A stretch of 64,000 nt of DNA from Qipengyuania xiapuensis (GTDB taxonomy: Bacteria > Pseudomonadota > Alphaproteobacteria > Sphingomonadales > Sphingomonadaceae), in the NCBI RefSeq assembly GCF_019711395.1, contig NZ_JAIGNL010000002.1:1-64000 (forward strand). The letters are read 5' to 3'. Below the pieces are notes generated by a model. The model had not been told where the DNA came from and ran no database searches. It saw nothing but the letters and a program-made list of their open reading frames with translations. Below are positions 25,736 to 34,927 of this stretch, one piece after another (positions within the stretch are counted from its first letter, which is position 1; each line of letters starts with the position of its first letter). The translations under genes were made by a program, and so were the position numbers.

Positions 25736-26803
25736 ATGCAAACGCTTTGGCGCTTTTACGGCTTCTCGCTGATTTTCACCCTGTTCTGCCTCGGCCTTGC
25801 CTTCTGGTACGGTTGGGAGAGCACCGGCACGGTTACAGGCACGGCTTCCCTGCTGTGGATCGTGGTGGTGCTTTCGGTGCTCGAAATATCGCTTAGCTTC
25901 GACAATGCCGTGGTCAATGCCTCGGTGCTGAAAGAAATGGACGAGGTCTGGCAACGCCGCTTCCTCACCTGGGGCATCGCCTTTGCAGTCTTCGGCATGC
26001 GCATCGTGTTTCCGCTCGCCATCGTTGCGATTGCAGCGGGGCTGGGACCGGTCGAAACGGTCAACCTCTCGCTCAACGACCCGGCCGAATACGAGCGTAT
26101 CGTCTCGAGCGCGCATGTCGGCATTGCGGGGTTCGGCGGAGCCTTCCTTGCAATGGTTGGTCTCAAGTTCTTTTTCGACCTCGACAAGGACATTCACTGG
26201 ATTGACGTTGTCGAGAAGAACCTGACCAAGTTCGCCGCGCTTCCTGCCGCCGAAATCGCGATCCTGCTGCTGGTGCTCTGGGGCATCTCCTCCTTGCTGG
26301 AGCCGGCCGAGGCACTCACTTTCATCATCGCAGGTATCCTCGGCCTCGTGACTTTCATCGCGGTGGAGGGCATAAACACCATTCTCGAGATCCACGAGGA
26401 GAAGCAGAAGCTGGCCGGCGCAGCAGTGCGCAGCGGCCTTGGCGGGTTCCTCTACCTCAACGTGCTAGACGCCAGCTTCAGCTTCGACGGCGTCATCGGG
26501 GCCTTCGCGCTGTCGAACAATATGATCGTCATCGCGCTTGGCCTGTCGATCGGTGCGATGTTCGTGCGTTCGATGACCATCCACCTCGTGCGCAAGGGCA
26601 CGCTGGCTGCTTACCGTTTCCTCGAACACGGCGCGTTCTGGGCGATTATCGTGCTGGGCGCGATCATGCTGATGTCGGCCAAATTCCACATCCCCGAGAC
26701 CATAACCGGCCTCATCGGGGCCATTCTCATCGGTCTCAGCTTCTGGTGGTCGGTCCGGTATAACAAGCGTCATCCCGAAGATGCGGAGACGCCAGCCGAC
26801 TAG
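25736..26803 (+). CDS. DUF475 (TerC-related) integral membrane protein
   Basis: This 355-residue polytopic membrane protein has about nine hydrophobic helices. LSVLEISLSFDNAVVNASVL (residues about 47-66) and NVLDASFSFDGVIGAFAL in the second half form an internal pseudo-repeat, each with a buried Asp/Asn pair as in TerC proteins. TerC relatives have been linked to metal or tellurite handling. The role of DUF475 is not established. It follows panB by 20 nt, and its last 68 nt overlap the 3' end of the convergent symporter gene. Confidence 0.85.
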   Translation: MQTLWRFYGFSLIFTLFCLGLAFWYGWESTGTVTGTASLLWIVVVLSVLEISLSFDNAVVNASVLKEMDEVWQRRFLTWGIAFAVFGMRIVFPLAIVAIAAGLGPVETVNLSLNDPAEYERIVSSAHVGIAGFGGAFLAMVGLKFFFDLDKDIHWIDVVEKNLTKFAALPAAEIAILLLVLWGISSLLEPAEALTFIIAGILGLVTFIAVEGINTILEIHEEKQKLAGAAVRSGLGGFLYLNVLDASFSFDGVIGAFALSNNMIVIALGLSIGAMFVRSMTIHLVRKGTLAAYRFLEHGAFWAIIVLGAIMLMSAKFHIPETITGLIGAILIGLSFWWSVRYNKRHPEDAETPAD

Positions 26804-27737
26804 CCAGCGGTGCCGCAAGCACGAGCTGGAAGAAATGGTAGAGCAGCAGCGGCAGGACGATGAATCCTGCCGCCTCGCGCGCGAACAGGATCGTGGCGAG
26901 CGGCACGCCAACGGCGGCACTCTTCTGCGCACCGGCGAAGAGGAACGCGATCCGGTCACGCCTCGGCAAGCGTAGCGCTCCCGAGACCAGCCATGCACCG
27001 GCGTTGCCGACTGCAAGGAATAGCGCGATGCCGACAGCGATCAGCCCCCATGCTGCGGGATCGAGCTTGCCCCAAATCCCCTGCTCGACCGCGCCCGAGA
27101 ATGCGACGTAGACTGCCAGGGCAATGACCAGCCGGTCGAGCCAGACCACCCGCGACTTGTGCCGGGCCACCCAGCCGCCGGTCCATTCCTGCACCAATTG
27201 CCCAGTCACGAATGGCAGGAGCAGGATCAGGGCGATCCGCTCGATCGTTTCCATTCCCACTGCACCCTCGCCCGTACCGCCGAGCAGGAGGAAGATCGGC
27301 ACCGACACGAAGACCCCGAGGATGTTGAGCAGCGCTGCCGAGATGACCGACAGGCCGACATTGCCGTCCGCCAGCGTCGTGTATGATGTCGCCGACTGGA
27401 CCGTGGACGGCAGCACTCCGAGATAGAGGAAGCCGACCGCGACCAAGGGTGGCAGGCCGATCGCCAGCAGCTTGCTCAGGCCAAGCCCTGCAAGTGCCAT
27501 GGCGCCGAAGACCCACAGCACCATCGGCAGGATGAAGCGCCAGTTAAGCAGGCCGCGCCCGATCTCCGAGCGCGAAACCCTCATGCCGTTGAGAAGGAAG
27601 AGCACGAAGATGCCGACATTGGCGATCGTCTGCGCGCTGGCCGATTGCGCGGATGGAATAGGCAGGACAGCGGCAAGCACGACCGCCGCCGCAAGCAGGC
27701 GCAGCATCGGGTCGGCGAGGATCGTGCGAAACGCCAT
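26736..27737 (-). CDS. Bile acid:sodium symporter family protein
   Basis: This 333-residue protein with about ten membrane helices is of the SBF-like group. The N-terminal half has LLNGMRVSRSEIGRGLLNWR and FLYLGVLPSTVQSATSYTTLADGN, the latter matching the conserved core of this bacterial subfamily. A second half follows with FAGAQKSAAVGVPLATILF. Substrates in bacteria are mostly unknown organic anions. The C-terminal codons overlap the DUF475 gene on the other strand. Confidence 0.85.
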   Translation of the reverse strand: MAFRTILADPMLRLLAAAVVLAAVLPIPSAQSASAQTIANVGIFVLFLLNGMRVSRSEIGRGLLNWRFILPMVLWVFGAMALAGLGLSKLLAIGLPPLVAVGFLYLGVLPSTVQSATSYTTLADGNVGLSVISAALLNILGVFVSVPIFLLLGGTGEGAVGMETIERIALILLLPFVTGQLVQEWTGGWVARHKSRVVWLDRLVIALAVYVAFSGAVEQGIWGKLDPAAWGLIAVGIALFLAVGNAGAWLVSGALRLPRRDRIAFLFAGAQKSAAVGVPLATILFAREAAGFIVLPLLLYHFFQLVLAAPLASRLASPHLRDDACYTGPTTRS

Positions 27738-27775
27738 GGCCTAGCCCTAACGGGCAGAACTGCGCTTGTCGCGCC

Positions 27776-29143
27776 CTAGGTGGCCTGCAGGTCGTACTGC
27801 TTGAGCAGGTCGTAAAGCGTCGGACGGCTGATCCCGAGCAGCTTTGCAGTCATCGAGATGTTGCCCTGGCTGCGCGCCATTGCCTGGCGGATCATCCGGC
27901 GATCGGCCGCCTCGCGCGCCTGCTTGAGGTTGAGCGCCTTCGCATCCTCCTCTTCGCCATCGCCAAGGTCGAGATCCTCCGCACCGACGAGTTTGCCGTC
28001 GGCCATGATGACGGCCCGCTTCACCCGGTTTTCGAGCTCGCGCACGTTGCCCGGCCAGTTCCAACTGTCGATTGCTGCCAGCGCATCGGGCGCAAACCCC
28101 TTCACCTGCGGGTTCATTTCCTTCGCGAAACGGGCGAGGAAATGCTTTGCCAGGAGCACGCTGTCTCCCGGCCGTTCGGACAGGCTGGGTATCTTCACGA
28201 CCACTTCGGCGAGGCGGTAGAAGAGGTCCTCGCGGAATGTGCCCTCGCCAATCATGCCTTCGAGGTCCTGGTGCGTCGCGCAAACGATACGCGTATCGAC
28301 CGGGATCGCTTTGCGTCCGCCGATCCGCTCGATCACGCGCTCTTGCAGGAAGCGCAGCAGCTTCACTTGAAGCGGCAGCGGGATATCACCCACCTCGTCG
28401 AGGAAGAGCGTGCCGCCTTTGGCCATCTCGATCTTGCCCTCGGTGGTCTTCACAGCGCCCGTGAAGGCGCCCTTCTCGTGACCGAAGAGCTCGCTTTCGA
28501 GCAGGTTCTCGGGGATCGCCGCACAGTTGATGGCAACGAACGCCCCGTGCCGGCGATCGCTGGAATCGTGGAGGCCCTTGGCGAGCAGTTCCTTGCCGGT
28601 TCCGCTCGCGCCGAGAAGCATGACCGAGACATTGGTCGGCGCCACGCGCTCGATCGTGCGGGCGACCTTCGCCATTTCGGGCGCTGCCGTGATCATCGTG
28701 CCGAGCACGGTCTGGTCTTCGCCGACCTTCTCCGAGAGCGACCGGTTCTCGCTCTCGATCTTGCTCAGCTTGAATGCGCGTTCGACGATCAGGCCGAGTT
28801 GCTCGATATCGACCGGCTTCTGGTAGAAATCATAGGCGCCGCGTTCGATCGCCTTGAGCGCGCTCTCGCGGGCTCCATGGCCCGAAGCCACGACGACCTT
28901 GGTGTCGGGCTTCATCTCCATGATCGCATCGAGCACGGCGAAACCTTCGCTCGTCCCGTCGGGATCGGGCGGGAGGCCGAGGTCGAGCGTCACCACAGCG
29001 GGCTCGTCGGCCCGCAGCGCGGCAAGCGCCTGGTCGCGGTTGCCCGCGATCACGACCTCGTAATCGTCATAGGCCCATTTGAGCTGGGCCTGCAGGCCTT
29101 CGTCGTCCTCGACGATCAGCAGCTTGGGTTTTGCATCTGCCAT
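27776..29143 (-). CDS. prsR: PrsR, NtrC-type response regulator of the PEP-CTERM/EPS system
   Basis: This 455-residue sigma-54-dependent activator has a receiver domain with Asp13/Asp14, phospho-acceptor Asp54 (VTLDLGLP) and Lys109. The AAA+ domain has Walker A GASGTGKE and the sigma-54 contact GAFTGA. A Fis-type HTH lies at the C-terminus (GNISMTAKLLGISRPTLYDLL). The family is defined by pairing with the membrane kinase PrsK and by association with exopolysaccharide/PEP-CTERM genes. Its start overlaps the prsK stop as TGATG. No sigma-54 promoter or PEP-CTERM protein is visible nearby, so targets lie elsewhere. Confidence 0.92.
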   Translation of the reverse strand: MADAKPKLLIVEDDEGLQAQLKWAYDDYEVVIAGNRDQALAALRADEPAVVTLDLGLPPDPDGTSEGFAVLDAIMEMKPDTKVVVASGHGARESALKAIERGAYDFYQKPVDIEQLGLIVERAFKLSKIESENRSLSEKVGEDQTVLGTMITAAPEMAKVARTIERVAPTNVSVMLLGASGTGKELLAKGLHDSSDRRHGAFVAINCAAIPENLLESELFGHEKGAFTGAVKTTEGKIEMAKGGTLFLDEVGDIPLPLQVKLLRFLQERVIERIGGRKAIPVDTRIVCATHQDLEGMIGEGTFREDLFYRLAEVVVKIPSLSERPGDSVLLAKHFLARFAKEMNPQVKGFAPDALAAIDSWNWPGNVRELENRVKRAVIMADGKLVGAEDLDLGDGEEEDAKALNLKQAREAADRRMIRQAMARSQGNISMTAKLLGISRPTLYDLLKQYDLQAT

Positions 29144-31254
29144 CAGGCGCCCTTCCTTATCTTGTCGGTTTGCTGCGCTCCGGAGAGGAACTGCTGCGCG
29201 GATTTGAGCGGCAGCTTGATCAGGAATCGCGTTCCAAGGCCTTCACGCGACTCCACGTCGAGCCTGCCGCCCATAGCGCGGATCATTTCGCGCGCTTCGA
29301 AGGCACCGATGCCGAATCCGCCCTCCTTCGAGGAGACGAATGGCTTGAACAGGCTGTTGCGCACGAAACTGGGGCTCATGCCCCTGCCGCTGTCGACGAC
29401 CTGGATCGTGCCCGAAAGTCCGTCCGAGGAAATCTCGACCATGATCGGCGAGTCCTTCTCGCTCGCCTCGATGGCATTCTGCACGAGATGCGTGAGCGCC
29501 TGCTCAAGAGCCTCCGACTGGCCCGAGACCATCACCGGTTCGTGCCGCAGCAGATCGACACGGTGATTGCGCGAGGTCCGCTCGACGACCGTGCGCGCGA
29601 CCACGCCGAGGTCGAAATCCTGCGCCTTTTCGCTCGAATTCGATCCGTAGCGACCGAGCCTTGCGAGCATCATGTTGAGCTTGTCCGCGCTGTTCCTCAG
29701 CGTGACCAGCATGTCCTTGCGGAAATCTGGCTTGTCGGCGTGCTTCTCTGCATTGCGCAACAGCAGCGACATCTGGCTCGACAGATTCTTGATGTCGTGC
29801 ATGACGAAGGCCATCCGCCGGTTGAATTCGTCGAAGCGGGACGCTTCCGAAAGCGCTTCCTGCCCGGCCTGCTCGGCAAGGTAGCTGGCGAGCTGCTGGC
29901 CGACGATACCGAGGAGGTCGAAATCCTCCCAGTCGAGCTTGCGCGGGTGCAGCGGGCGGGCGAGCACGATGATACCGACAAGCCGCTCGAAATGGAGCAG
30001 CGGCACGGCAGCCCAGGCCCGCGGTTCCTCGCGCAACCATTCGGGCACGAGTGCGATCTCGCCATGATATTCGGTGCCCTCTCGCACCTCGTCGAAATCG
30101 AGGATGAGATGCTCGCGCTCCATGATGGCGCTGAGTTCCGCCGGGATCGCATCGTTCGGCACGGGCAGCTGCGGCCAGCGCCAGTGCGCGGCGAGTTGCA
30201 GGACACCGTCCTCGTCACCGGTCAGCAGCAGGCCGGAGGGACTATCGGTGATATCGGCCATCGCCTTGATGGCGCGCTGCTGCAGGCTTGAATCCTCCAT
30301 GCCGCCCCGGCCGATCGTGTGAGTGAAGCGGATCCACTCGTTGCGGTAGTCATAGCGGTGCTTGAAGAGGTGCTTGATCGCAGTCACCCGGAGCCAGCCG
30401 CGAAGCTTCTCCGAAGGCAGCCAGATCAGCGCGAGCGCGCCGGCCGCGATCACCAGCCCGACCTGCGTCAGGCGGGCGGCATTGCCGGCAAGGACATCGA
30501 GCCAGCTGGCGATGGCCAGCATGAGCAGCATGTATGCGCCGATCACCAGCAGCGACAGGAAGCGGAAAGTGACGGCGCGCGAGGGGCTGAAGCTGAGGCC
30601 CGCAGCCTTGGTCGCAAAGCCGGTGGCGAAGGGCACGGCAATCACTGCAGCAGCCAGGCCGCGCAGGGCGAAGATCTCGAGCGGATAGGACTCGGCGAGG
30701 AACGCGATGAAGTGGTAGTTGAGGCTGAATGCCCAGAGGCCGGCAAGCGCAGCGCAGTTCCAGCGCAGCATGCGGCGCGAGGAAGGCGATGCGCCGACGT
30801 AGAGGTTGTGCAGCAGCACCAGCGCGCCGATCGCAACGAGTACCCGGAAAATGGCGGAAGTGCTGATGACCAGCTGGGCCAGCTCGGGCGTCAGCGAGAA
30901 GCGCAGCTGGATGACGATCAGCGCGACTTGCAGGCACTCGACGAAGCCCAGCGAGAATACCGCCGGACGGATGATTTTCAGATCCTCATCCCGTCCGTCG
31001 TTCGCGAAGAGACGGAATAGGACGAATATCCAGCCGAGATTTGCAGCGATCTCGGTGAACTGGACGATGATGTGCTGCGGCGGGAAGCTTGCTGCTGCGA
31101 AGCACCAGTTGGCGGTCAATGCGAGGGCAGCAGCCCCTGCCCAGCGATCGGTCCGGTCCTCCGCACCCGCGCGTGCAATCCACGCAGCGGCAAGCACGCA
31201 GACAATCGCGCCGAGCGAGTAAAATACGTAGGCGAGCGTGCCTGCCCAGTCCAT
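29143..31254 (-). CDS. prsK: PrsK, PEP-CTERM system membrane histidine kinase
   Basis: The protein has 703 residues. Roughly eight to ten membrane helices fill residues 1-290, a GAF-like sensor region spans about 310-470, and the kinase core is C-terminal. The H-box is MHDIKNLSSQMSLLLRNAEK, the N-box HLVQNAIEASE and the G2-like box GFGIGAFEAREMI. This matches the family paired with PrsR. Transcription probably starts in the 100 nt before 31254, after the terminator at 31341-31374. AGGAAGG lies 9 nt before the ATG. Confidence 0.92.
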   Translation of the reverse strand: MDWAGTLAYVFYSLGAIVCVLAAAWIARAGAEDRTDRWAGAAALALTANWCFAAASFPPQHIIVQFTEIAANLGWIFVLFRLFANDGRDEDLKIIRPAVFSLGFVECLQVALIVIQLRFSLTPELAQLVISTSAIFRVLVAIGALVLLHNLYVGASPSSRRMLRWNCAALAGLWAFSLNYHFIAFLAESYPLEIFALRGLAAAVIAVPFATGFATKAAGLSFSPSRAVTFRFLSLLVIGAYMLLMLAIASWLDVLAGNAARLTQVGLVIAAGALALIWLPSEKLRGWLRVTAIKHLFKHRYDYRNEWIRFTHTIGRGGMEDSSLQQRAIKAMADITDSPSGLLLTGDEDGVLQLAAHWRWPQLPVPNDAIPAELSAIMEREHLILDFDEVREGTEYHGEIALVPEWLREEPRAWAAVPLLHFERLVGIIVLARPLHPRKLDWEDFDLLGIVGQQLASYLAEQAGQEALSEASRFDEFNRRMAFVMHDIKNLSSQMSLLLRNAEKHADKPDFRKDMLVTLRNSADKLNMMLARLGRYGSNSSEKAQDFDLGVVARTVVERTSRNHRVDLLRHEPVMVSGQSEALEQALTHLVQNAIEASEKDSPIMVEISSDGLSGTIQVVDSGRGMSPSFVRNSLFKPFVSSKEGGFGIGAFEAREMIRAMGGRLDVESREGLGTRFLIKLPLKSAQQFLSGAQQTDKIRKGA

Positions 31255-31340
31255 TTACGACAATCCTTCCTGATCGCAGTGAACATGACCTACGCAGAAA
31301 GGGTGAACTGTCGGTAAATTTTACAGCATTCCGGCATAGA

Positions 31341-31374
31341 AAAGGCGACGCGTTCCTAGGGAAGCGTCGCCTTT
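31341..31374 (-). terminator. Terminator of the 98-residue membrane protein gene
   Basis: The stem AAAGGCGACGC / GCGTCGCCTTT is extended by an inner TTCC/GGAA pairing with one bulge. On the minus strand it is followed by a TTTT run and lies 28 nt after the stop codon at 31403. Confidence 0.85.
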
Positions 31375-31402
31375 CCTGACACTCTGCTCTTTTTGGATTG
31401 GA

Positions 31403-31699
31403 TCAGTTCTCGACCGCGTCCTGCACCGCTTCGCCGGCACTTTCGGCAGCGTCACCCACCTGGCCGGCCGCTTCGCCGACTTCATTGGCGGCGTCGGCGA
31501 CGGCATTGTCCTTGGCAACTTCCGCATCGCTCATCTGCGAAAAGATAACGAAAGCACCGATTGCGAGGACGATCAGGATGATGATCAGGCCCCAAGGGGT
31601 GCTGTTGCTCTTCGTGCCACCGCCGTCGGTCACGACGGTGTGGGTCGTGTGGGTGTTACCCGCACTGTCGGTCGTTTCGGTAATGCGTTCTTCGGTCAT
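31403..31699 (-). CDS. Small single-pass membrane protein, alanine-rich tail
   Basis: This 98-residue protein is not one I recognise as a named family. The N-terminus is hydrophilic and rich in Thr (residues 1-34). One membrane helix follows (about 36-55, WGLIIILIVLAIGAFVIF). The tail (about 57-98) is built of Ala/Glu/Asp/Val with a loose repeat of E/DAAxxxG type and would form an amphipathic helix. AAAGGAA precedes the ATG, and a strong terminator ends the unit, so it is a monocistronic gene. Confidence 0.75.
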   Translation of the reverse strand: MTEERITETTDSAGNTHTTHTVVTDGGGTKSNSTPWGLIIILIVLAIGAFVIFSQMSDAEVAKDNAVADAANEVGEAAGQVGDAAESAGEAVQDAVEN

Positions 31700-31781
31700 C
31701 GCTAATTCCTTTGCTGGACCCTGGAATGTGGCGAAAACGCGGCGATAGCGATGCGGGTTCCCCGGAAAGAGGGTTAACGGG

Positions 31782-33170
31782 CTAGCCCTGGCGTTCGCCG
31801 AACTCGAACGGCGACGTGCCCCTGCGCATGCGGTCGAAGTGCAGCTTGCGCCCCCTTGGCGGTAGCGAGCGCTGCGGACAGCCCTCCCGATAGCAGCGCA
31901 TACAGCCCGGTCCGATGCGCTGCGCATCTGCCGGCCTCAGCGAAAGGCCTCGTGCCTGTGCAAGCTCGGTCGCGAGAACGGCTTCCACGCCTACGGCCAC
32001 GACGAAACGGGCATCACCCGGCGCACCGCTGCCCTCGACGCTTCGCATCATCGTAAGCCAGCCGCCCTGCCCCTCCCCGGCATCGTCGAGGCTGACATAC
32101 TGGACAACCAGTTCGCCGGCACGCTCGAATGCGCGGTGCGCGTCCCAGAGCGGGCACGAAACCTCTTCCCCGGCAAAGCGCGCGGTGCTTGCGCCCATGA
32201 AGCTCTTGGAAAATTGCCCTGCGCGGTCGAGCCGCACCATGAAGAACGGCAGTCCGCGCTGTCCGACCCGCTGGAGAGTGGTGAGGCGATGGGCCAGCTG
32301 TTCGAAACTGACGGAAAAGCGGCGTTCGAGTACCGGCAGGTCGTAGCCGGTGGCATCGCAGGCGCGCAGAAACCTGCTGTAGGGCATCAAGAGAGCCGCA
32401 GCGAAATAGCCGTCGAGATGGCGCTTGAAGAGCGCACGCGCCGCCTCGTCATCGAACTTGGCGCCCTGGGCGATCGACATGATCTCGTCCACCTTTTCGA
32501 GCTGCGCGATCTTGAGAGCGAGCTGGAAATTGCGCGACGCCGGTCCGAGCATTTCGGACAGCTGCACCTGGCGCGCATGCAGGTCGAGACGGCTGAGGCT
32601 ATCGGGCAGAACCTCGCGAGGGAGGATGCGGACGGAGAGCTGGTGGCGTTCGCGTAGCCGCTCAGTCAGGGCCAGCCCGATGTCCCCGCGCGAGAGGCGC
32701 ATTTCGTCGGCAAGTTCCTCGGCCTCCCGGTCGAGATCCGCGAAATGGTTGCGCCAGCGCTCGATCTCGCGGCGCGAGGCATCGAGCGGATCCTGATAGG
32801 TCTCCCCCGCAGGACCGGCATTGTCGTAGAGACGCGCAAAGGCGGCAGCGGCCTGGGGCGAGGTCGAAAGGAATTCGTCCAGTTCCTCGCGGTCGATGGC
32901 GAGATCGGCAAAACGTTCGTCGGCAAAGCGGCGTGCGAGCCCGTCCAGCCCGCCAATCGCCTCGTCCTCCCGCATGCTGCGCGGATCGAAATCGAACTGC
33001 TCGACCAGCGCCATCACGACGCGCGCGCTCACCGGGCGCTGGTTCCGCTCGATCAGGTTGAGGTAGCTCGGCGAAATCGAAAGGCGCGATGCCATGGCCG
33101 CCTGGGTCAGGTTTTCGCGTTTGCGCAGCCTTCTGATGGCTGGTCCGGCGCGCAATGCATCGTCGGCCAT
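31782..33170 (-). CDS. ScfR/RamB-type regulator (XRE HTH plus ImmA/IrrE-like domain)
   Basis: This 462-residue regulator has an N-terminal HTH (LTQAAMASRLSISPSYLNLIERNQR, about 20-44), a central ImmA/IrrE-like domain in which the usual HExxH zinc motif is replaced by QLAHRLTTL, and a C-terminal short-chain acyl-CoA regulator domain with CMRCYREGC. Relatives (RamB, PccR, MccR) control glyoxylate or propionyl-CoA genes in response to acyl-CoA. It is divergent from isocitrate lyase, and operator-like repeats start at its own ATG, so autoregulation and control of aceA are likely. Confidence 0.88.
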   Translation of the reverse strand: MADDALRAGPAIRRLRKRENLTQAAMASRLSISPSYLNLIERNQRPVSARVVMALVEQFDFDPRSMREDEAIGGLDGLARRFADERFADLAIDREELDEFLSTSPQAAAAFARLYDNAGPAGETYQDPLDASRREIERWRNHFADLDREAEELADEMRLSRGDIGLALTERLRERHQLSVRILPREVLPDSLSRLDLHARQVQLSEMLGPASRNFQLALKIAQLEKVDEIMSIAQGAKFDDEAARALFKRHLDGYFAAALLMPYSRFLRACDATGYDLPVLERRFSVSFEQLAHRLTTLQRVGQRGLPFFMVRLDRAGQFSKSFMGASTARFAGEEVSCPLWDAHRAFERAGELVVQYVSLDDAGEGQGGWLTMMRSVEGSGAPGDARFVVAVGVEAVLATELAQARGLSLRPADAQRIGPGCMRCYREGCPQRSLPPRGRKLHFDRMRRGTSPFEFGERQG

Positions 33171-33197
33171 TTGTAAATTCCTTTACATGTTTACAAG
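33170..33197. promoter_or_regulatory. Predicted ScfR operator
   Basis: TTTGTAAA (33170-33177), TTCC, TTTACATG (33182-33189) and TTTACAAG (33190-33197) form repeated half-sites. The outer TTGTAAA/TTTACAA pair is a perfect 7-bp inverted repeat. Published sites of this regulator group have TTTGCAAA-like elements, including a form with 4-bp spacing, so this fits. The site covers the regulator's own ribosome-binding sequence. Confidence 0.6.
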
Positions 33198-33223
33198 CCA
33201 ACTATGCCGATAACGCGTGTTTA

Positions 33224-33239
33224 GACAAGATATTTTGTC
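33224..33239. repeat. Inverted repeat in the aceA upstream region
   Basis: GACAA-N6-TTGTC lies 79 bp before the aceA ATG in an AT-rich stretch that probably contains the aceA promoter. It could be a second operator, but five-base arms are weak evidence. Confidence 0.3.
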
Positions 33240-33317
33240 AAATTTCATACCCGAATCGCCGCTTCATGCGCATTACTCTTCGTGAGGCACACGCCAATCA
33301 CGGACAGGAGAATACCC

Positions 33318-34916
33318 ATGACCTACCAGAGCCACATCGCGAAGATGGGCGAAACCATCGCCGAGAACGGTGCACCCTGGGGCGCGATCGACGCTGCCAG
33401 CGCCGCTCGCATGGCTGTCCAGAACCGCTTCCCCACCGGGCTCGACATCGCGCGCTACACTGCGAAGATCATGCGCGAGGACATGGAAGCCTACGACAAG
33501 GACCCTGCGAACTACACGCAGTCGCTCGGTTGCTGGCACGGGTTCATCGCTCAGCAGAAGATGATCTCGATCAAGAAGCATTTCGGCAGCACCAAGCGCC
33601 GTTACCTCTACCTCTCGGGCTGGATGGTTGCCGCGCTGCGCAGCGAATTCGGCCCCCTGCCCGACCAGTCGATGCACGAGAAGACGAGCGTCCCGGCACT
33701 GATCGAGGAGCTCTACACCTTCCTCAAGCAGGCCGACGCACGTGAACTGGGCGGACTGTTCCGCGAGCTCGACGAAGCCAAGGCCAATGGCGACGCGGTC
33801 AACACGCACCGCCTGCTGAAGGAAATCGACGAGCATCAGACGCATGTCGTGCCGATCATCGCCGATATCGATGCAGGCTTCGGCAATGCCGAGGCGACCT
33901 ACCTGCTCGCCAAGAAGATGATCGAGGCCGGCGCATGCGCGCTGCAGATCGAGAACCAGGTGTCGGACGAAAAGCAGTGCGGTCACCAGGACGGCAAGGT
34001 TACCGTTCCGCACGAGGACTTCCTCCAGAAGATCCGCGCGATCCGCTATGCTTTCCTCGAACTGGGCGTTCCCGACGGCATCATCGTCGCCCGCACCGAC
34101 AGCCTCGGCGCAGGCCTGACCAAGCAGATCGCCTTTTCGAAGGAGCCGGGTGACCTCGGCGACCAGTACAACAGCTTCCTCGATTGCGACGAAGTCGATC
34201 CGGCCGACATCACCAATGGCCAGGTCTTCATCAGCCGCGACGGCAAGCTGATGGCGCCCAAGCGCCTGCCCAGCAATCTCTACCAGTTCCGCGCCGGAAC
34301 GGGTGAAGACCGCTGCGTGCTGGACTGCATCACCGCGCTCCAGAACGGCGCCGACCTGCTGTGGATCGAGACCGAGAAGCCGCATGTCGAACAGATCGCC
34401 GGCATGGTCGACCGTGTCCGCGAGGTGATCCCGAACGCGAAGCTGGTCTACAACAACTCGCCCAGCTTCAACTGGACGCTCAACTTCCGCCAGCAGATTT
34501 TCGATGCGTGGGAGAAGGAAGGCAAGGACCTGTCGGGTTACGACCGCGCCAAGCTGATGAGCATCGACTACGACGGCACCGAACTCGCCGCCGAAGCCGA
34601 CGAGAAGATCCGCACCTTCCAGGCCGATGCCGCGAAGCGTGCCGGTATCTTCCACCACCTCATCACGCTGCCGACCTATCACACGGCTGCGCTGAGCACC
34701 GACAACCTCGCCAAGGAATACTTCGGCGACCAGGCGATGCTCGGTTACGTCAAGAACGTGCAGCGCGAGGAAATCCGCCAGGGTATCGCCTGCGTGAAGC
34801 ACCAGAACATGGCCGGTTCGGACATCGGTGACGATCACAAGGAATACTTTGCCGGTGAAGCGGCCCTCAAGGCCGGCGGCAAGGACAACACCATGAACCA
34901 GTTCGCAGCGGCGTAA
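33318..34916 (+). CDS. aceA: Isocitrate lyase
   Basis: This enzyme splits isocitrate to glyoxylate and succinate, the entry to the glyoxylate shunt for growth on acetate or fatty acids. The 532-residue protein is longer than E. coli AceA (434) and belongs to the long isocitrate lyase group. The catalytic loop is KQCGHQDGK with Cys221, and the metal-binding IADIDAGFGN and WIETEKP are present. CAGGAGAA precedes the ATG at good spacing. It lies divergent from the ScfR-type regulator. No malate synthase is in this window. Confidence 0.95.
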   Translation: MTYQSHIAKMGETIAENGAPWGAIDAASAARMAVQNRFPTGLDIARYTAKIMREDMEAYDKDPANYTQSLGCWHGFIAQQKMISIKKHFGSTKRRYLYLSGWMVAALRSEFGPLPDQSMHEKTSVPALIEELYTFLKQADARELGGLFRELDEAKANGDAVNTHRLLKEIDEHQTHVVPIIADIDAGFGNAEATYLLAKKMIEAGACALQIENQVSDEKQCGHQDGKVTVPHEDFLQKIRAIRYAFLELGVPDGIIVARTDSLGAGLTKQIAFSKEPGDLGDQYNSFLDCDEVDPADITNGQVFISRDGKLMAPKRLPSNLYQFRAGTGEDRCVLDCITALQNGADLLWIETEKPHVEQIAGMVDRVREVIPNAKLVYNNSPSFNWTLNFRQQIFDAWEKEGKDLSGYDRAKLMSIDYDGTELAAEADEKIRTFQADAAKRAGIFHHLITLPTYHTAALSTDNLAKEYFGDQAMLGYVKNVQREEIRQGIACVKHQNMAGSDIGDDHKEYFAGEAALKAGGKDNTMNQFAAA

Positions 34917-34927
34917 GGAGAGGAAGG

